Origin: Ascidia mentula
Lineage: Eukaryota > Chordata > Ascidiacea > Phlebobranchia > Ascidiidae
Direction of reading: 5' to 3'
Length of the DNA: 64,000 bases
Assembly (NCBI GenBank): GCA_947561715.1
Contig: OX387204.1
Location: 16,001,001-16,065,000, forward strand
Both the position numbers and the translations under genes were made by a program. The notes beneath the pieces are model-generated. The model ran no database searches. It saw nothing but the letters and a program-made list of their open reading frames with translations, and was not told the origin of the DNA. Below, in pieces: positions 35,101 to 52,153 of this stretch; the stretch's first letter is position 1, and every line of letters starts with the position of its first letter.

Positions 35101-37221
35101 CTTATGACGCAACAATCATCAGTGTTCTGTGTTGGCAACGCGCCTTGACACACTTGTAGAGCTTGTTCAACAGTAGTGTCACCCAATTGTTTTTTCGCAA
35201 CACAGCGCCTGCTTCCAGGAAAGCAGTGTTTACACCAAATTTTTTTATTTCGTTTTCGGCTTTGGTGTATGTTCTTGCATCTGCACGTTTACTGACTCGT
35301 TAAAGTTAATGGGTTGACTCAACGTTTCAAATTACCTGGATCCAATATTTGCCTTTCCGCAAAACCTTTTTGTTTGACAAGTTGTAAGCTGGGTCAACGA
35401 TAAACATTGGCGCTTTTTACGTGGGAGAACGTACTGACCTTTATGGCTGTGACCATCGCGGAAGTTTTTATGTCAAGACTTGGGTCAGCGAAAAGTTTTG
35501 AACGAGTAATATGGGAAAATGTTCAGCAGTGATTTTTACAACTGAGTGTCTGTGTGTTCTTCCCACGTGACCCATACCCCCACAAGCATACGTTTCAAAT
35601 GACTCCGATAGGTTTCGAAGCTTCAAATGCAACCGAATGTTTTATCATCAGTGCCATAAAAATGTTTGGGTTACTGGCACCTGCTTGTGTTGATATGGAA
35701 CGAATTTGTTTTGGATGTGTTTTTTGTATTGGAAACGAACGTCATGATTCATATATGCCTTTTTTTCTCCACCTGTCTTGATGTAAGCGATGTCGTCTTT
35801 TTTCACGTGTAAATAACTTCCATACTGCGTGTTTGTGTGCGAGTTTTTCTTGATTGAGCAAAAAATACAGTTACACCTCTGTTCATATGCTTGCCTTAAA
35901 ACACCTTTCGCGACAGTTTATTCAACCACATTGGAGTAATTTTATAAGTCAGGGTTTCTCAAACTCTGTGTCTTGATGTAGGATCAGGTGTTGCCACTCC
36001 AATCATTACTAGGGAACCTATAGTGAGTATATAGCGTTGATTGAATAATGCTGGAATTGGAACAGAAATTTGGTGCGCCGCAAACCAATGTAGACGATCA
36101 CAGTGTGCCGAGACTCCAAAAAAAGTTTGAATACCACTGATTTGAGTGACACCAAACCACGTATTAATATAATGAAAAGCACAACATGTTTGGTGAAAAA
36201 TTTAACACGGGACTTATTATGCTTGTGAATAAAAGAGAAGTGATAGAGAAGAAGTGATGCTTCATGAAAAACGCTAAGTTTTTGTGTATCGGGTCAGAAC
36301 AGCAGGATGCTTGTAGCACGAATTCGAAACCACATACGTTATATGTGTACGTGCACAGGCGAGAAAAGTTATGAGCAAATATGACTTTGCCCTCATTAAT
36401 TGTTCCTCAAACAAGCGTATGACAGGTGCTTAAACTAAATAATGCGAAAGTGGTTTTATTTATGGGTGACACTGCACATTTGCAATCCGAACCATTTCCA
36501 ACCAACGTGGCTTGTAACCAGACCGCTATTTCTGGCTTCACATGCTTTTTAAAGTTCTCTGAGTGTTGGTTAAACATTTATATGACGGAATGTCAACTGG
36601 CCAAAGTTTTTCCGACGTCAAAGCATTAGCTAAATATTTGCCAACCTTCCATACGCCATGTTAGTTAAAATTGAAACTTTGTTACGAGACCAACGCTTTG
36701 TAACTAAGCAATAAAACTCAAAGTAATAAAAATGTATCTGAAAATTTGAAACAAAATAGGTGTAAACATATGTATGCGAACTACTGGTTTTGTCAACTCA
36801 ATTGAACTCTCCAAAACTTCAATGTGTATGATTTTTATATTTTCAATGTAGGTCTATACGAGTGCACGATAAACATGAGGTCGTTCATCATCCAGTTCTT
36901 TTACAAGCCTTTCCCTCGTCTGCTAGCTTTTTGTACCTTCGAATAACAAAATGATTTGTGAGTTATCCCAAGACGATTTTGCTCAAACTTTAAACCATGA
37001 TTGTTTCCTTTATCACCAAACTATTAGCGAAGAACAAAAGCGTTGATATTTTAATTATTAAGCAAAGAAATCAAGAGTGAAACTGAAGGGAGGAGTTTAC
37101 TTTAAAACCGCAGACATCAGGCGTTTCCATTTTACGTGACAAAGTTTAAATTTCAGACACGCCACAAGGATGACAAACTTTCTTCAGTTAAACCCGGTAA
37201 ATATGTAAACCCTGTACTTAC
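32184..37221. other. Gene-poor spacer; 3' UTRs of convergent M6 and esterase genes
   Basis: No exon set could be supported. TATA-like boxes occur at about 32682 (tataaatag) and 32902, without a convincing gene behind them. The first is followed by a 19-codon frame beginning MDLSITIKSDS. A hAT-type relic lies at 35950-36139. The terminal coding exon of the downstream esterase probably lies just below 37222. Confidence 0.45.
35950..36139. mobile_element. Diverged hAT-type non-autonomous element
   Basis: It starts CAGGGTTTCTCAAACTCTG and ends AAAGTTTGAATACCACTG, an imperfect inverted pair of the form common in hAT elements. Flanks ttataagt and atttgagt agree at five of eight positions, so the target duplication is only weakly supported. 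Confidence 0.55.
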
Positions 37222-42367
<5,146 letters not shown>

Positions 42368-42753
42368 TCAACCTCTAGCTTGCTCAAACACAAGTAAGTA
42401 TCATAATGACCAGCAGAAAGTTGGCAACATTGCACTGCCACTGTTTATATCGAGCGCCGCAGGCGGTTCGCGCGACTTTGCAGCTTTAATTGTTGTTGCG
42501 CTTCAGTAAGTTTGTATACAACCCAACAGAAAAGCATTAATGAAGTGATGTTTATGTTACCATGGAATGTGTTCTATACTTACCCTACTTGGTATCCACG
42601 CGAAACTTACGCTGTACTGTCGTTGTGTATAACTTTTATCACCAAAGTTATTCGTGCTTGGCCCAACTTTATTGAAAAACACGCTTCTCATTTTATAAGC
42701 GGGCAACGCCGTACTGAGATTGTCCACAAAACAAAACACAAATAAATACTATT

Positions 42754-45700
42754 TTATTCCGCCTGTCGGCACGCTTTGCCTTCGTCAGCCAACTTCTTGT
42801 ATCTAAAAAGAAGAAAGTTTCGCCGCGAGAAGAGACACATACGAAAAAGTCCCTTACTTTTGAAACTCAGCCTTCCATGTTTTGTAATCGGACAGCCAGG
42901 ATACGTATTCCTCTTTCCAGGCGAGGTATTCTTCCAAATCAGCGCACTGCTCTGGTGGATTCTGAATACATGGACGGCGTGTTTAATTTAGTTGTGGTTT
43001 TCAAATTGCATATTTGGTTTGACAAGTCAGAAGGTTGTCCAGGGAAACTGGGACAGGAGAACCTTTGCAGTTGGAAACAATAATACTGATCAAGTTACAG
43101 GAGTTCATACAATACAGATTTGATGATTTTTACAGTAGCTTTCAAAAAATAAATCAATTCTTGCAGAGTATTTTTAAAAACATAAGTCACGCAAAACTGT
43201 ACAAAAAATTATTTCGGAGCGTGAATTCATACCGTAGGTGGAACAGGTGTTGATGTTGCGTCATCGCACGAAAGGTCGTTGATGACGTAAGGCACAACGT
43301 TCTTCCACAGGTCACGTGCACGACGGTAATAGTTTTGTTGCATGGAATAGGAGCTTCCAATAACGAGGGTGTCCATTGTCGTTGGATCGTAAACATTCCA
43401 GTGCACGTTGGATTCCGGTAAGGTAATATTTCTGAATAGTTCAGGTTTTTGTCTTGACAAGTACAGATTTATGCAGTTTTCATCTTTATTCTACACAGCC
43501 TCCCACATTAACCGGTTTTCGGAAAAGTAAAAAAAAACTACTCGCTACAGCTCGTTTGTGAAAAACCATGAACAGTAAATGATGATGGCTTTGTTTTTAC
43601 AAAGCAACCTTTAAAGCCGTTAGCAATCGATCAAAACTAACGGTACCGAAAAATCAATGTATCCTTACCCCATGCGTAGAAAGCCTTCAAGCGCTCCAAT
43701 CAGCATTTTGCTGACGTCATCACCATCCTGTGATAGAATGGAGGAGACACTGAAAAAACGTCCTGGAAGACCTTTTTCAAGTAAGTTGATCCGCAAACGC
43801 TGCGGTTTCATTTGAAGAAAATAATTCAGACCGGGTTGATCCAAACGCAAGAAATAGCTGCAAGAATCTCTCATTTCATTAATATTTTTATTTATTAATC
43901 ACATAAAATAAATTGCACTCATAGATACTACGCACATGACCAGTAAACATGAAACATAAAGTGGTGTGGATACAAATAAAACCACAAGAGTTACCGGGTC
44001 TCTAATGGTTTTCTGATGTATTTATGTTGCCGAAATAAGATGGCGAATGTTAATATTATGCTGAGCTACACACACCGAGCCGAGTATTTATCTGCTAATG
44101 ACAATGCCGTTGGAAAACATTTTGTTGTGATAATATTGTCAAGGTTTTTGCATTGACAAAAATTCGGCCATTTGTTGTGAGTTTGTTGACCACAAACCAA
44201 TAGTAAATGGTCAGAAACGGTTTGTTTTGAATCTCGAACAAATAATCAATGAGATTTTCTGTATCACCTTGTATTGTTACAGGCTATAACTTACGTGGTA
44301 ACATTTAGTTGTCTTAGCTTGTCCGCAAATGTGATGGAAGGAACAACAATATTCCAGTCTTTCAACATATTGAGCAGACTTAGGGCTGTGGACGTTTTTG
44401 GATCTGACTCGTCGTAATTTCTATACCCACATGCAAAAAAGTGTGTTTTGTGTCTTATACTTTTTTAACAAAGCAAAATTATATCTTAATTTTTAACTTC
44501 AGATGACCACAGACCAACTATCCAACATTTCAACACAAGTAAAATGTTATCAAACTTCAGAAAAACCCTTTTAAATAATTACTTGTAGTTAAACTCCATC
44601 AGTGTAGACATCAATTCAAACTTTGACTGACTCAGATGTTGGTCTTTCAATATTAGAGCCGCGGCGTTTGTTATCGTTACGTTGAAATTTGCCAATCCAA
44701 TGTATTTTAAACTTTCCAGCTCATCAAGGCCAAACACTACCTTGTATCTGAAATAATCCAAAATCAAATTTAAAGTTATTTTTACTGGGCCAACATATTA
44801 TCTTGCCTATGAAAAACAGAACATGATATTTTTGATTTTATAAATACAAACATTGTGAACACAACAATAGTTTCTGGTGGGAAGTTCTATCTAAAACTCA
44901 CTGATCAACATTAGGTGCCCAGGAGGAAAACTCTTCTGGGAGCCCAGGGAGGAAATTCTCCCCGTAATTGAAGTGGATGATGTCCTCCAGAATCTTCCTG
45001 CTTTGTATTTCTGTGGTGATTCTCACAATTTCCTCCGCACTTTTCGATCGCAAACAACTAAGTTCGTCAGAAGAGTTTTTGCAAAATGTCAAATCTAAAA
45101 TACAACAAAACTGTTTGAAGTGAATTATGTTGTTGTAAGTCAGTTAAAGAGTGAAGATACTCATCATACACCGCCTTAATCTGCAAGAGGAATTATTTAT
45201 CCTAAGCATTAGGTAAATTTGTTTTTAAGCATTGGGTATATTTGTTTAATCTTGACAATCCAATAACCGCACGCCAGTATTCTTACCTAACACTCTTTGA
45301 TAATTTTCCCTCTGCTTTTTTACATCGGCATGTTTGGTTTGTGCAGCTCCCAGAATAATCGCACGTCGAAAAAGACTTGCGTTGTTTAATGGAGACATAA
45401 TCTGCAGGAAAACAGTGCAAAACTTAGTGCATATGATACAGCGGACTTTCAATCTACACATATCTGCTCCATGCATATAACATAGGTCTGTCCTGGAGGT
45501 AATTTCTCGGTTAAATTTTGCTGTTGGAATGTTGATCTATAGAATAACTGGATTTGTCCGGATGAGCTTTTTGCCTTTTTTAATTTTTATCGTGTATTCT
45601 TTTTAGCGTCATACCACTAGTTTTCTACAAGGCACATGGATCATTGATCACAATAATCACCAGATTTTTTTATGACACGGGGATTCGAATCACACCTGGA

Positions 45701-48180
45701 TTCGAATGGGCGAGAATACCGGTCAGGTTTTCCACTTGGTACATGGATCGGTCTGCCTGTTTTATTAAATCTTACCTGGGCACTAACACAGCTCCCTCCA
45801 GCGGAATAACCGACGATTGTGATCGCATTAGGGTTTCCATGAAACAATGCAACGTGTTCTTTTACCCATTGTAAAGCAAGGCGCTGGTCGTAAAGTCCGA
45901 AATTGCCTGGAACAGAACAAGTTTATCTTCAAAAACGTAGTGCATTTTTAGTTCAGCTTTATTGGGGCTTAATTTATACAGTTTTCTCAAAAAAATATAT
46001 TCGCCCCAACAGTGTCTACATGCAAAATCAACACAAAATGGAATCACAAAATAACAATAAAAATGCCCATAGGTTTGTTCGTCGCAGCCGTTGGCAAAAC
46101 TAAACAATTTTCATCGCTCATAGTGACCAAATCTCAAACAAGAGTTGAAAGCAAAGAGTTTAACCAACCTTTCACAATGTCGTTGCCGGATGACAGAAAT
46201 CCGAAGAAACCCAAACGATAGTTTGCAGTCACAACAACCACGTTTGCATCCAGAGCCAGCGATCGAGCGTCGTAAGTCGTGCCTTTGTATCACAAGTAAT
46301 AATATCTCGTAACCAAAAGCGATGAAACGTTTATTTCCTGGCTAAAATCTATCAGTCTAGATATATAAGACAAACGTATTTTGCTCGTAACCAGAAGCAT
46401 CTTTATTTCTAATTTCTATGCTTGTGGATTTCAGAGGTGAAAAAGATTTCTACTTACTCGATCCGTATAGAAGGTTGCCTCCATGAAAATATACAACGAC
46501 TGGAAAGCTCTGCGTTGTGTTGGCTTGAGAAGGTGAATAAATGTTAAGAGTCAGGCAATCCTCGCTGAATTCACTTTTTGAAATGTCTGTAAAAAAAGAC
46601 CCAGTGTTCAAAAGACTTCGACTGACGACATCATCGGTCGGCAATATATAAGGTTTGCTTTGACCTCCTCTACTACATATAGTACTACGCGTATAGCTAC
46701 TGTATATGGAGAGATAACAGTCGTGATTAACAGGCGTCCAGGTTCTTTGCAATTGTGAAAGGCAAAAAATACTGCAAGGAAAAAGGTCATGAATGACCAC
46801 AGGAATTAGCCTGTGCAGGTCTGTGTTGAATGACGGATTTGTCTTTGTACGTATCAGTATATCCCGAAAACTCAGAAACTAAGTTGATCGTCTGTTACTC
46901 TTTTTTTGAGTTCCGGGAAAAAGAAATATTGCGTTACGTTATGTTTTTTTTAATATATTATATCCTAGTTTCAAAAAAAAATATCAATCCACTTTAACCG
47001 AGGCCCCACAAGAGGGGGGTGGAGCCGGTGCTGGATTTTCTATACATCTCCAGAAAAAGGGGTCCTCGTGCCGGTTTGTCTCTTTAAGGGCTTTGATTTT
47101 ACCCATGCAGGTTATGTCCATATATACTATATGAAGAAAACATAGAACATACCTCCAGTTTCTTGCATACATCGGTAGCCAGGAACAGTAGCGTCCCTAA
47201 TTCCAGTCCATCCAGTATGTGACTTGGGTTTGCGGAACCTCAGGGCCCCGACAGGCGGTTGGGCGTACGGGACGCCGTAAAATACGTTGACGCCGGCCTG
47301 TTGGATGCCACGAAGGTTTCCCATTTCCACAGTCGTGTTCGGGAATCCGAGAAGACGATACAGCGGCGTGTAGTCGGAATTAAGTAAAAGTTTGTAAACG
47401 AGATCACTGTCAGGTGCTGTCGAGTTAAAATGAAACCTTTAAGACTTGTTAATATTGCCGGACCGTTCCGTCTTACTTTCAGCTACAATTGGTGGACTTT
47501 TGGATCATGTTTACCGGGATTAATTGTGATTTTGTGTTTAGCAAACTCATTCAAAATAGTTAGTATCGTCGTTAGGTTAGCTAATTACATGCTACAGAAA
47601 ACATTTCAAATTTTCTGCTGATAAACGCAATTAACCAAAATGGAATTCTTGTCTTGTACATTTTAAGCAACCTTTGAGCAATGGTGCTTACCAGATGTCG
47701 GTGGTTGTTCTGTAACGCATAATTTGCATGCGAGAGGGCACTTTTCACGCTCGAATGGTTTCAAGTGAGAGCAGTCAGGAACAGACGCGACGAGATCCTT
47801 GCAATAAACTTCGTCCTTGCATTGCTCTGCCAGTACAACGTCTGAAAATAAAGTCACTTTTATAGCCTTTGCTCCAAGACCTATAAGGTGTCATCAGTGC
47901 AGTTGCATTTTTTTTGCTCTAATTGATTATTATGACTCTTTTGCACACATCATTATTATTAATATGATTAACTGTTAACAGCCTACACATATGAAAAAAA
48001 ATCACTAAAAAGTTTTTGACATGCAGTTTACGGCGTATTGTCATAGGCCAACTACATTCTTGATAAAAAAAACATAGCTGCGCGGTTTAAATACAGCGGA
48101 GATCACTACAAACAACGAGTGTCTTACTTACATGAAATCGCAACGACGATCAAAAATGCGGTGAAGGCAATTCTCAACAT
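42754..48180 (-). CDS. Secreted ShK-carboxylesterase fusion, catalytic His apparently lost
   Basis: Fourteen exons: 48132-48180, 47692-47841, 47153-47416, 46458-46586, 46169-46282, 45776-45906, 45287-45401, 44902-45094, 44583-44747, 44295-44420, 43669-43857, 43233-43431, 42858-42961, 42754-42802. All phases close to 658 residues. Residues 1-21 are a signal peptide. Residues 24-58 have six Cys in ShK/ShKT spacing, ending [11 protein letters not shown]. The esterase domain has [41 protein letters not shown] (Ser270) and the acid in FGLDELES. Where the sister gene has KLVHEDVVAYLFG, this reads [13 protein letters not shown], with no His, so a non-catalytic or altered enzyme is inferred. Catalytically dead cholinesterase-like proteins that act in adhesion or binding are a known theme. 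The C-terminus ends [14 protein letters not shown] and has no membrane anchor. Confidence 0.88.
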
Positions 48181-49283
48181 TCTGTAAAATTCTGTTGATT
48201 GTGCGGTCCAGTATTAACAACTACAACATATTACCACGAACTCTGCATTTGCGTTTAACCGGTTATGTAGGTGAGCTGCGGTTTGGACCCTTGCCGTTAC
48301 TCGACGCTTCACATAGCCTACGGTGCTGTGCACCTTAACCGCCGATAATCTTCATACCTAAGCCCTAATAATAAACCCTTACTGTAATGTCTACACGCAT
48401 TATGGTAAGCGTGACTTGATTTGCTGGCTGATATTGTTGTGTATACGAGCAACTACGAAAACTGATTCAAAACCGTGTTTCTGAAGTCCTCTTGGCTGAC
48501 CCAATCATAATGTAAGCGGAAAATGTTAGCTGTGCTAGATTCGTCAAAACCACGTGGGAATTTTTTTCAAATCGTCGCTCTGACATTAGTCGACAGAAGC
48601 AAAAAAAGTTTCTTGAAACCATTTACCCAGGGGATATACTCTGACTCCGCGAATAATAAGCTGTTCCTTTTCAGTGTGTGTACAGGAATAACATTTCTCC
48701 AAGCATAATAAGCAACCAAAATATATTTACAAATACAAAACAAGTATAAATTCAGACAATAATCTCCACAAGCAAAAACTTTCAATCAAATATACAAAGC
48801 CAATTAAATAATTTTGAATCAATGTAGCTGGAAAATTTTTTGTCATGTTTGTTTGTCCGGACATAACATTGCACTGGAGTTACGGGCAAGTATGGAAACT
48901 ACATTCTAGGGCTACGTCATGCAGCAATGCAAAATTTCTAAACGGACTACGAATGAGGCTAGTTAAGGCTTATATCCTCCCATAGTATAACATTGGTTCA
49001 CGCAAGTTGGTCTGTAATATCAGGTAAAATAAATGGAGCAGTGTGGTTTGAAGAAGGTGGGTGTAAGACAAATTTTGTACACATTACTGATGAGAAAAAG
49101 AGCACAGAAGCAAGCAATTTTAGTATGTTTGATGTTTGCAATATAAAAGCTAAAGGATGAGTTTTAAAAATGTATGCAAAAGCAGAATGACAAAAACTGG
49201 ATATCACACTGCTGTGTACAATGGCTTGCTAAATTGTCATGTGTACAAGCAAGCAAGTAGTTCACTAACTAACAATTTTAATT
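48181..49283. other. Intergenic, promoter side of the ShK-esterase
   Basis: No exon or element recognised. The upstream region of the ShK-esterase start should lie at 48181-48500. The other end is the 3' UTR of the SH2 gene. Confidence 0.45.
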
Positions 49284-51461
49284 TTATCTGTACCCCTGAA
49301 ACGCTGCATTTAAAGGAAGTTCGGGGCAGATGATATTCAGGTTTAACCCATCAATTTCATTAATTTTTAAATCATCTACTAACTGCACAACATTGTTGTA
49401 AGGACCAAGTGCCGAAATCTCCTTTGATTCGGATTGAAGTTTGAGTCTTGCTTTGTACAAACGTTCCTTGCAGGCTTGACTTGGGTCTCCCTATACAGTT
49501 AGTTGTTGGTCAAAAGTACAGAACAAAATTATTTAGTCAAGCAACAAATGTTTCAAATTTGTATACTTGGCAGTAAACATTGGTCTATTGCAGGGGTTGG
49601 GAACCTTTTTTGGCCAAAGGAGCCATGAATGCTACTTATTTTTAATTGTATTTCTGCGAGAGTTATATAATATTTTTTAACACTTGGTAAACAAGTTCAA
49701 GCGACTGAAATAAACTTAGATTTATCTGCGAGCCATCATTTAAAGAGCTACGTCTGGCTCGCGAGCGCCATATTGGGCACCAACACAGGCACTTTACTGA
49801 ATATGAACATTTTTTAGTAAGGGTACCTTAAAATGATAATGGTAGACTTCATTTTCTTCCTTTCCTTTTATTGCCAAAGCAAATCCTCCTAAACCACATC
49901 AAAATTAGATAGATACTTTACAATTGGTCGATTCAACATTTACTGTTGGGACTGTTTGTTTTAGATTCAGCAAGTTTGTAACTTTACAAAGCAAAAATTA
50001 CCCTCGCTTTGAAGAGATTCGCTGAATCTCACTAGATAGGTTTCACATTGTTGTTTAGCCAAAACTGTCTGCGCCTCGTCGCTGGTCATGAAACCCGCAA
50101 ACCAACTGCAAAAAAACAATGTTTACAAATGAAAATGTTACCTTTGTGGGTGTGCAACATTTTTATTACCTAATAAATGATCTTCCTCTCTTTATTCCAC
50201 CCTTTTTCATCAGATTTTCAATCTATACCAACATAAATAACATTTTCTTTTTAATCTGTAGCTAAAAGACTTATTATTTTTGTTTTCAAACAATGTAGGT
50301 TTTACAAGAAAAACTGCACTAAGATATTGATATTAATTGCAGTCAGTAAATATGTTTGTTCGAAAACATGCACTTTGTTTTAATCTTTAATCAGCTTTTA
50401 ACCTGCTGCAAGCAATAACAGCTGTCACCATTGGGAATTGATTTAAAACTTCCAAACCACCTTGTAACTGCAATAAAACCGCTTACTGACAGAAACCCTG
50501 TAAACAAAAGGAACACCTTAACAAAATAGTTAGTTTCCAAGTTAAAAAAATTTAAAAGTTAAAATGTAACAAACAGATACAAATAATCTTCAAGCTTACA
50601 TATAACAATACACATTACATTATTTTTTGCATTATATACCATCCATGATGTTTCTGTTGTTTGGCCCGACTAGAAATCGAGACAGCAATTTCCAAAGATG
50701 TTCGAATTTGGGCATGGATCCATATTTTTCTCTTAGTTTTTTATGCAAACTTTCCAACTCCTTACGTTCCTTCTCAAAAAAATACAAATTAAGTAGCAAT
50801 ATATGTTTTTAATCTATATTTTTATGTGAACTAACAATGCCTCTATGTTTTTAGATATTGGTGTTATCAATCACAAGATAACTACAGATTCACAAGATAA
50901 CCACACATTACATTTAAACTATTCATGTAATTGTATGACAGTGGTTTTTGAATTAAGCTTTGATTCCAATTCACCACTTTTTGCCTACCCCAATTTTCGC
51001 TTGTTCATGGTGCAGTGATGCCCATAATTTCTTATCTTCTTCACAAAGAAATTGATGTGTGACCCCATATTCATATTCTTAAAGCATATTGCGTGGTTAC
51101 ACAAATGGCTTTACCAATAGCTCACAAATTCATTGTAGTAATAAGAAAAATTTTAGGCTTTGAAATTGTCATTGCCAAAACCTCAACAACAACTGCAAAT
51201 CATAGCATAGTTAAACGTAATCACACTATTCACACATTCACCACAAATATGTACCAACAAGTTGTGTGATCATTCTACACTTAGGGGCTAATAAATTTAA
51301 TATTGAACTTGAAAGAACACTTTAAAAATAATTACATTAAGGTGTTGAACAACTACTTCTATATTTCTACACTACTGTGACTACATACCCCTTACATCCA
51401 GCTCATGAGGTTGTGTATTTTGTATGGCCGTTGACGGAGTCCGTGCAGATTGAACTTCCAT
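49284..51461 (-). CDS. Small SH2 protein with EF-hand-like linker
   Basis: Seven exons (51396-51461, 50640-50772, 50403-50497, 50170-50222, 50002-50105, 49827-49888, 49284-49490) close in frame to 239 residues. Residues 23-66 are charged and helical (ELESLHKKLREKYG, then HLWKLLSRFLVGP). Residues 67-90 read GFLSVSGFIAVTRWFGSFKS, resembling the EF-hand-like segment before the SH2 of Cbl. Residues about 117-195 are an SH2 domain: WFAGFMTSDEAQ, then TYLVRFSES with R142 as the phosphotyrosine Arg, then GGFALAI and YHYHF. The LVRFSES form is closest to STAT and Cbl-type SH2 domains. No kinase, RING, SH3 or STAT DNA-binding domain is encoded. It probably acts as a phosphotyrosine adaptor in the cytosol. 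The 623-base first intron might hide another exon. Confidence 0.8.
49591..49788. mobile_element. hAT-type relic in an intron of the SH2 gene
   Basis: The left end CAGGGGTTGGGAACCTTTTT, followed by GGCCAAAGGAGCC, is the typical start of a hAT family. The right end, GGCTCGCGAGCGCC to CACCAACACAG, is a diverged inverted partner. No target duplication could be matched. It is non-coding and lies between the last two coding exons of the gene. Confidence 0.6.
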
Positions 51462-52153
51462 AGTTTCTGCTATCAGAAAACAGCAACAAAGCGTTGCGCA
51501 CAAAGCTGACAAACTGCTGCAAAACGGAACTAAAAAAACGCTTTCGACGACCGAATCGAAACTGCAAACATGACGCGCGGTAGTAGGTTGTACGTAAATC
51601 CTCCGTCTGCTTTACAAATAGAGGAACTAAATGTATTTGTTGACACAGCTCGTTTTGCAAAGGAAAGGGAAATTCCCATATGGGAACTTCATCGTTTGTC
51701 AGACTGCGGTGCGAATCACGTGCCTTCCTTTCTTCTTATAACCCATTGTACCAAAAGAGAAATTTGCCTCCTAAAAGTAGACTATATTGTTTTAACGCCA
51801 TTGTTTCCACTGATTGGAAATATGCAATTTCAGCATTGCTTTAAAAGCTAAGGAAAGAAAGACTATCCACTACTAGCGAGCAACTGTTTTATTCCGACCA
51901 AAGCATTAATGCAATCATACACATCTGCATAGATAATACCTGCACTTGCAACTTAACGAATGTTTCTACGACAAAAAGGTACCTGCAGTCGGTTTGTGGT
52001 AAACAATATATATATTCGTTTCATACAATTCTGCAAGTGTAAATAATGTTTACAAAGCACATGATTCTTTTACTATAATACACAATACAGCTAGTTGTGA
52101 CAATAGGAGGGTGGTGGTATTGCTTGAAGAACACGGACAATTTTGATAAATAA
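51462..52153. other. Intergenic: 5' of the SH2 gene, 3' of PGLS
   Basis: A 93-codon plus-strand frame at 51570-51851 starts MTRGSRLYVNPPS, but it shows no splice donor or recognised domain and is not called. A polypyrimidine-AG occurs just before the SH2 start on the minus strand. Confidence 0.4.

Noticed and set aside
45660-45725. Two ttcgaat motifs resembling tRNA B-boxes in an esterase intron
   Set aside because: No A-box at suitable spacing and no cloverleaf can be drawn.
50403-50497. Alternative reading of the third SH2 exon as LQGGLEVLNQFPMVTAVIAC in another frame
   Set aside because: It would require a 19-base intron. The called frame closes phases on both sides and gives the EF-hand-like block expected before this type of SH2.
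51570-51851. 93-codon plus-strand frame starting MTRGSRLYVNPPS
   Set aside because: No recognised domain, no splice donor, and it overlaps the 5' region of the minus-strand SH2 gene.
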